From NCBI RefSeq assembly GCF_000016525.1, contig NC_009515.1, positions 1,700,501 through 1,764,500 of the forward strand: a stretch of DNA of 64,000 nt, given 5' to 3'. The translations under genes were made by a program, and so were the position numbers. The notes beneath the pieces were generated by a model that saw only the letters and a list, made by a program, of their open reading frames with translations, was not told the DNA's origin and did no database searches. Shown here piece after piece: positions 63,501 to 64,000 of the stretch. The stretch comes from Methanobrevibacter smithii ATCC 35061 (lineage in GTDB: Archaea > Methanobacteriota > Methanobacteria > Methanobacteriales > Methanobacteriaceae). Each line of letters begins with the position of its first letter. Position 1 is the stretch's first letter.

Positions 63501-64000
63501 GTTTAATCCAGGAATATTCAATGCTTTCCATTGGGATTTAAGAGATAAATATTCCTGATAATCGCTATCATTTCCGCTTTGTAAGTATTTGTTTAAAGCT
63601 GCAACGATTTTATCTAGAAGCATGACTCCACTTTCAGTATAATTTTCAGGCAATAATGATTTGACGCCATTATACCAATCACTAATTATATCTTTCATTG
63701 GTGAGGTATAATTAATAGCTATTGCATTTCTAGCTAACTGACCAATATATGCAACAGGACCTTCAATAACTTGAACTTTAGAAATTGGTTCCAAACTATT
63801 AAACCAGTTTTCATATTCTGCAACTGGCAATAATACGATATTTGGCTGATTGGATAATTTTTCCAATTCTCCAGGAGCCCAGGTTGCTACATTAATACCG
63901 CTTTTAATCATCATGTCTTCAAGTTCCTTAACAGTTGTTGGGAGTTTTCCCACATTATATCCCTGTGATTTAAGTTCATATAATAGATTATAAACACTTG
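60579..64000 (-). CDS. CobN-like chelatase-type protein, surface-anchored, 5' end missing
   Basis: The frame is open to the window end, so the N-terminus is missing; 1140 residues are visible. Sequence features of CobN/BchH large chelatase subunits are present (YIGRHATHEWLPGKEVLLST, ETARDNGALIS, DLVRPEGWAKKRIDIV). The C-terminal 130 residues are a Ser/Thr/Gln-rich stalk, then a transmembrane helix (PISLIICIVVMVLIFGYGY) and YKRKNEE, so the large domain faces outward. This differs from the soluble CobN of cobalamin synthesis; the protein may act on metals or tetrapyrroles outside the cell. No chelatase ATPase partner in view. Confidence 0.8.
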   Translation of the reverse strand, partial: SVYNLLYELKSQGYNVGKLPTTVKELEDMMIKSGINVATWAPGELEKLSNQPNIVLLPVAEYENWFNSLEPISKVQVIEGPVAYIGQLARNAIAINYTSPMKDIISDWYNGVKSLLPENYTESGVMLLDKIVAALNKYLQSGNDSDYQEYLSLKSQWKALNIPGLNGWGKAPGNIMTVTKNGVAYFVIPGLKFGNIFIAPEPQRGWEAKSDLLYHSSAVAPTHQYLAAYYYMQKEYSSAMVFIGRHATHEWLPGKEVLLSTTDYGSIVVGDVPQIYFYISDGLGEGLEAKRRGFAVMITHLTSPLAYTSLYGNLTAIANLINKYENTTDKTQKDTIASNIKLLIEKNNYIQSMGLTQEEFEKLNLNEVVKAADKFLFEVQNTLYPLGLHAIGQNWTVTDISRSVVAALSQEFTYDGITTTIFDEVAKYLFSKKYSELNALERDKVLNTSEQIVAALIFSNSTTVANVLGSDNPSLIAAMNYARYYISLIYASINNELTSFINGLNGKYIPVVSDGDVININSLPTGGNFFHDQSQELPTEEAYNYAKTLTLLTLSSLNEKTQKIAMGIWCVETARDNGALISVVLYLLGMQPVYTSSPSAGGKTEDGDSVGTKTKIMPKFVGLKDLVRPEGWAKKRIDIVVITSGNFRDLYSTQVSLLDNAFRVALARSYLTIINNKTLMESKYGKDMKEALDKVMEGIGYYGVGSESFDENYVARHWVNDFIYYKDLGYNNTYAGEVAITRVFAPPNGDYGAGIAKSVSLSWTWNNTNDLAKFYLGRMGNMYSKNYWGETNPVVFARVLNNTDDIIVSRNTNVYGVADNDDFFDYWGGLSMAVSYINGKTPNMNVLMYGNKDKPYISSIETVLSKETATRYFNPNWILGMMNEGYSGARYISNKFLNNLFGWAVTRPNAVNNWMWDESYNVYIKDKYNLGVTDWLQSGNNNYAFISSAGTLLTAAYNGYWQTDKGTLENLATMWANSIIVNGVACCDCSCGNIAMLKWATQYINPDLLAKFNDQLYQATQNNIFANSFVPTNSNNPDSNEESQSSSKATSTTQSSIISYGGSNSQISSSIGIDSSQNPSSSSSEVSASEQESGKSYEVSKDTSSSSSTKGDMPISLIICIVVMVLIFGYGYYKRKNEE

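Overview
The window looks like chromosome of a gut methanogen of the genus Methanobrevibacter (probably M. smithii or a close relative). The evidence is strongly AT-rich DNA, archaeal TATA boxes together with Shine-Dalgarno sites and frequent TTG starts, methanogen-only genes (AtwA for methyl-coenzyme M reductase activation, the CfbC-like NifH homologue of F430 synthesis), an adhesin-like surface protein, and a provirus whose lysis enzyme resembles pseudomurein endoisopeptidases. Nothing here fixes the species.

Positions 1 to about 31.5 kb are most of a tailed (siphovirus-like) provirus. Its left end, including any integrase, lies outside the window. The left part (1-4.5 kb) is an early/accessory operon of small overlapping genes: a probable ERF-like annealing protein, a SWIM zinc-finger protein, ribbon-helix-helix/coiled-coil proteins, an ASCH-like protein and zinc-finger proteins. 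It contains a striking control region (1402-1528) made of two identical 20-bp dyads around two abutting 18-bp ACGT palindromes and a TATA box. A tRNA-Ser(GCU) gene and a tRNA-like remnant follow (4.7-4.9 kb), then holin-like genes.

The late operon runs without a strand change: terminase small and large subunits, portal, a MuF head protein fused to an ADP-ribosyltransferase toxin-like domain, a small gene with its own promoter that may be its immunity partner, XkdF-like protease and scaffold, major capsid protein with an Ig-like extension in the -1 frame, connector and tail-completion proteins, tail tube with Ig-like tail, tail assembly chaperone pair, a 1493-aa tape measure carrying a cysteine peptidase, distal tail and hub proteins, a His-x-His tail fibre, a collagen-like fibre ending in a host-adhesin-type domain, and the pseudomurein endoisopeptidase. 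The right edge holds a candidate structured RNA, a small two-helix membrane protein and a ribbon-helix-helix-like protein.

From about 31.6 kb the DNA is host chromosome: pdxS, a PfkB-family kinase, a 2225-aa DUF4011/SF1 helicase-nuclease with an extraordinary acidic repeat linker (architecture like the Hhe antiviral system), uvrC, zinc-ribbon membrane protein, atwA with a UspA gene, a ferredoxin plus geranylgeranyl reductase pair for archaeal lipid saturation, a galE-type epimerase, purF, a U32 peptidase-family gene, a CDP-alcohol phosphatidyltransferase, cfbC, an adhesin-like gene split by an in-frame TAG, serS, a zinc-ribbon/SHOCT protein, ferritin, a phenylacetate-CoA ligase/ACT gene pair, and a surface-anchored CobN-like protein cut by the window end.

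The most novel signals are the MuF-ADP-ribosyltransferase/immunity pair, the probable frameshifted capsid Ig domain, the tandem palindromes in the early control region, the three-helix RNA near the right edge, and the viral fibre domain shared with the host adhesin.
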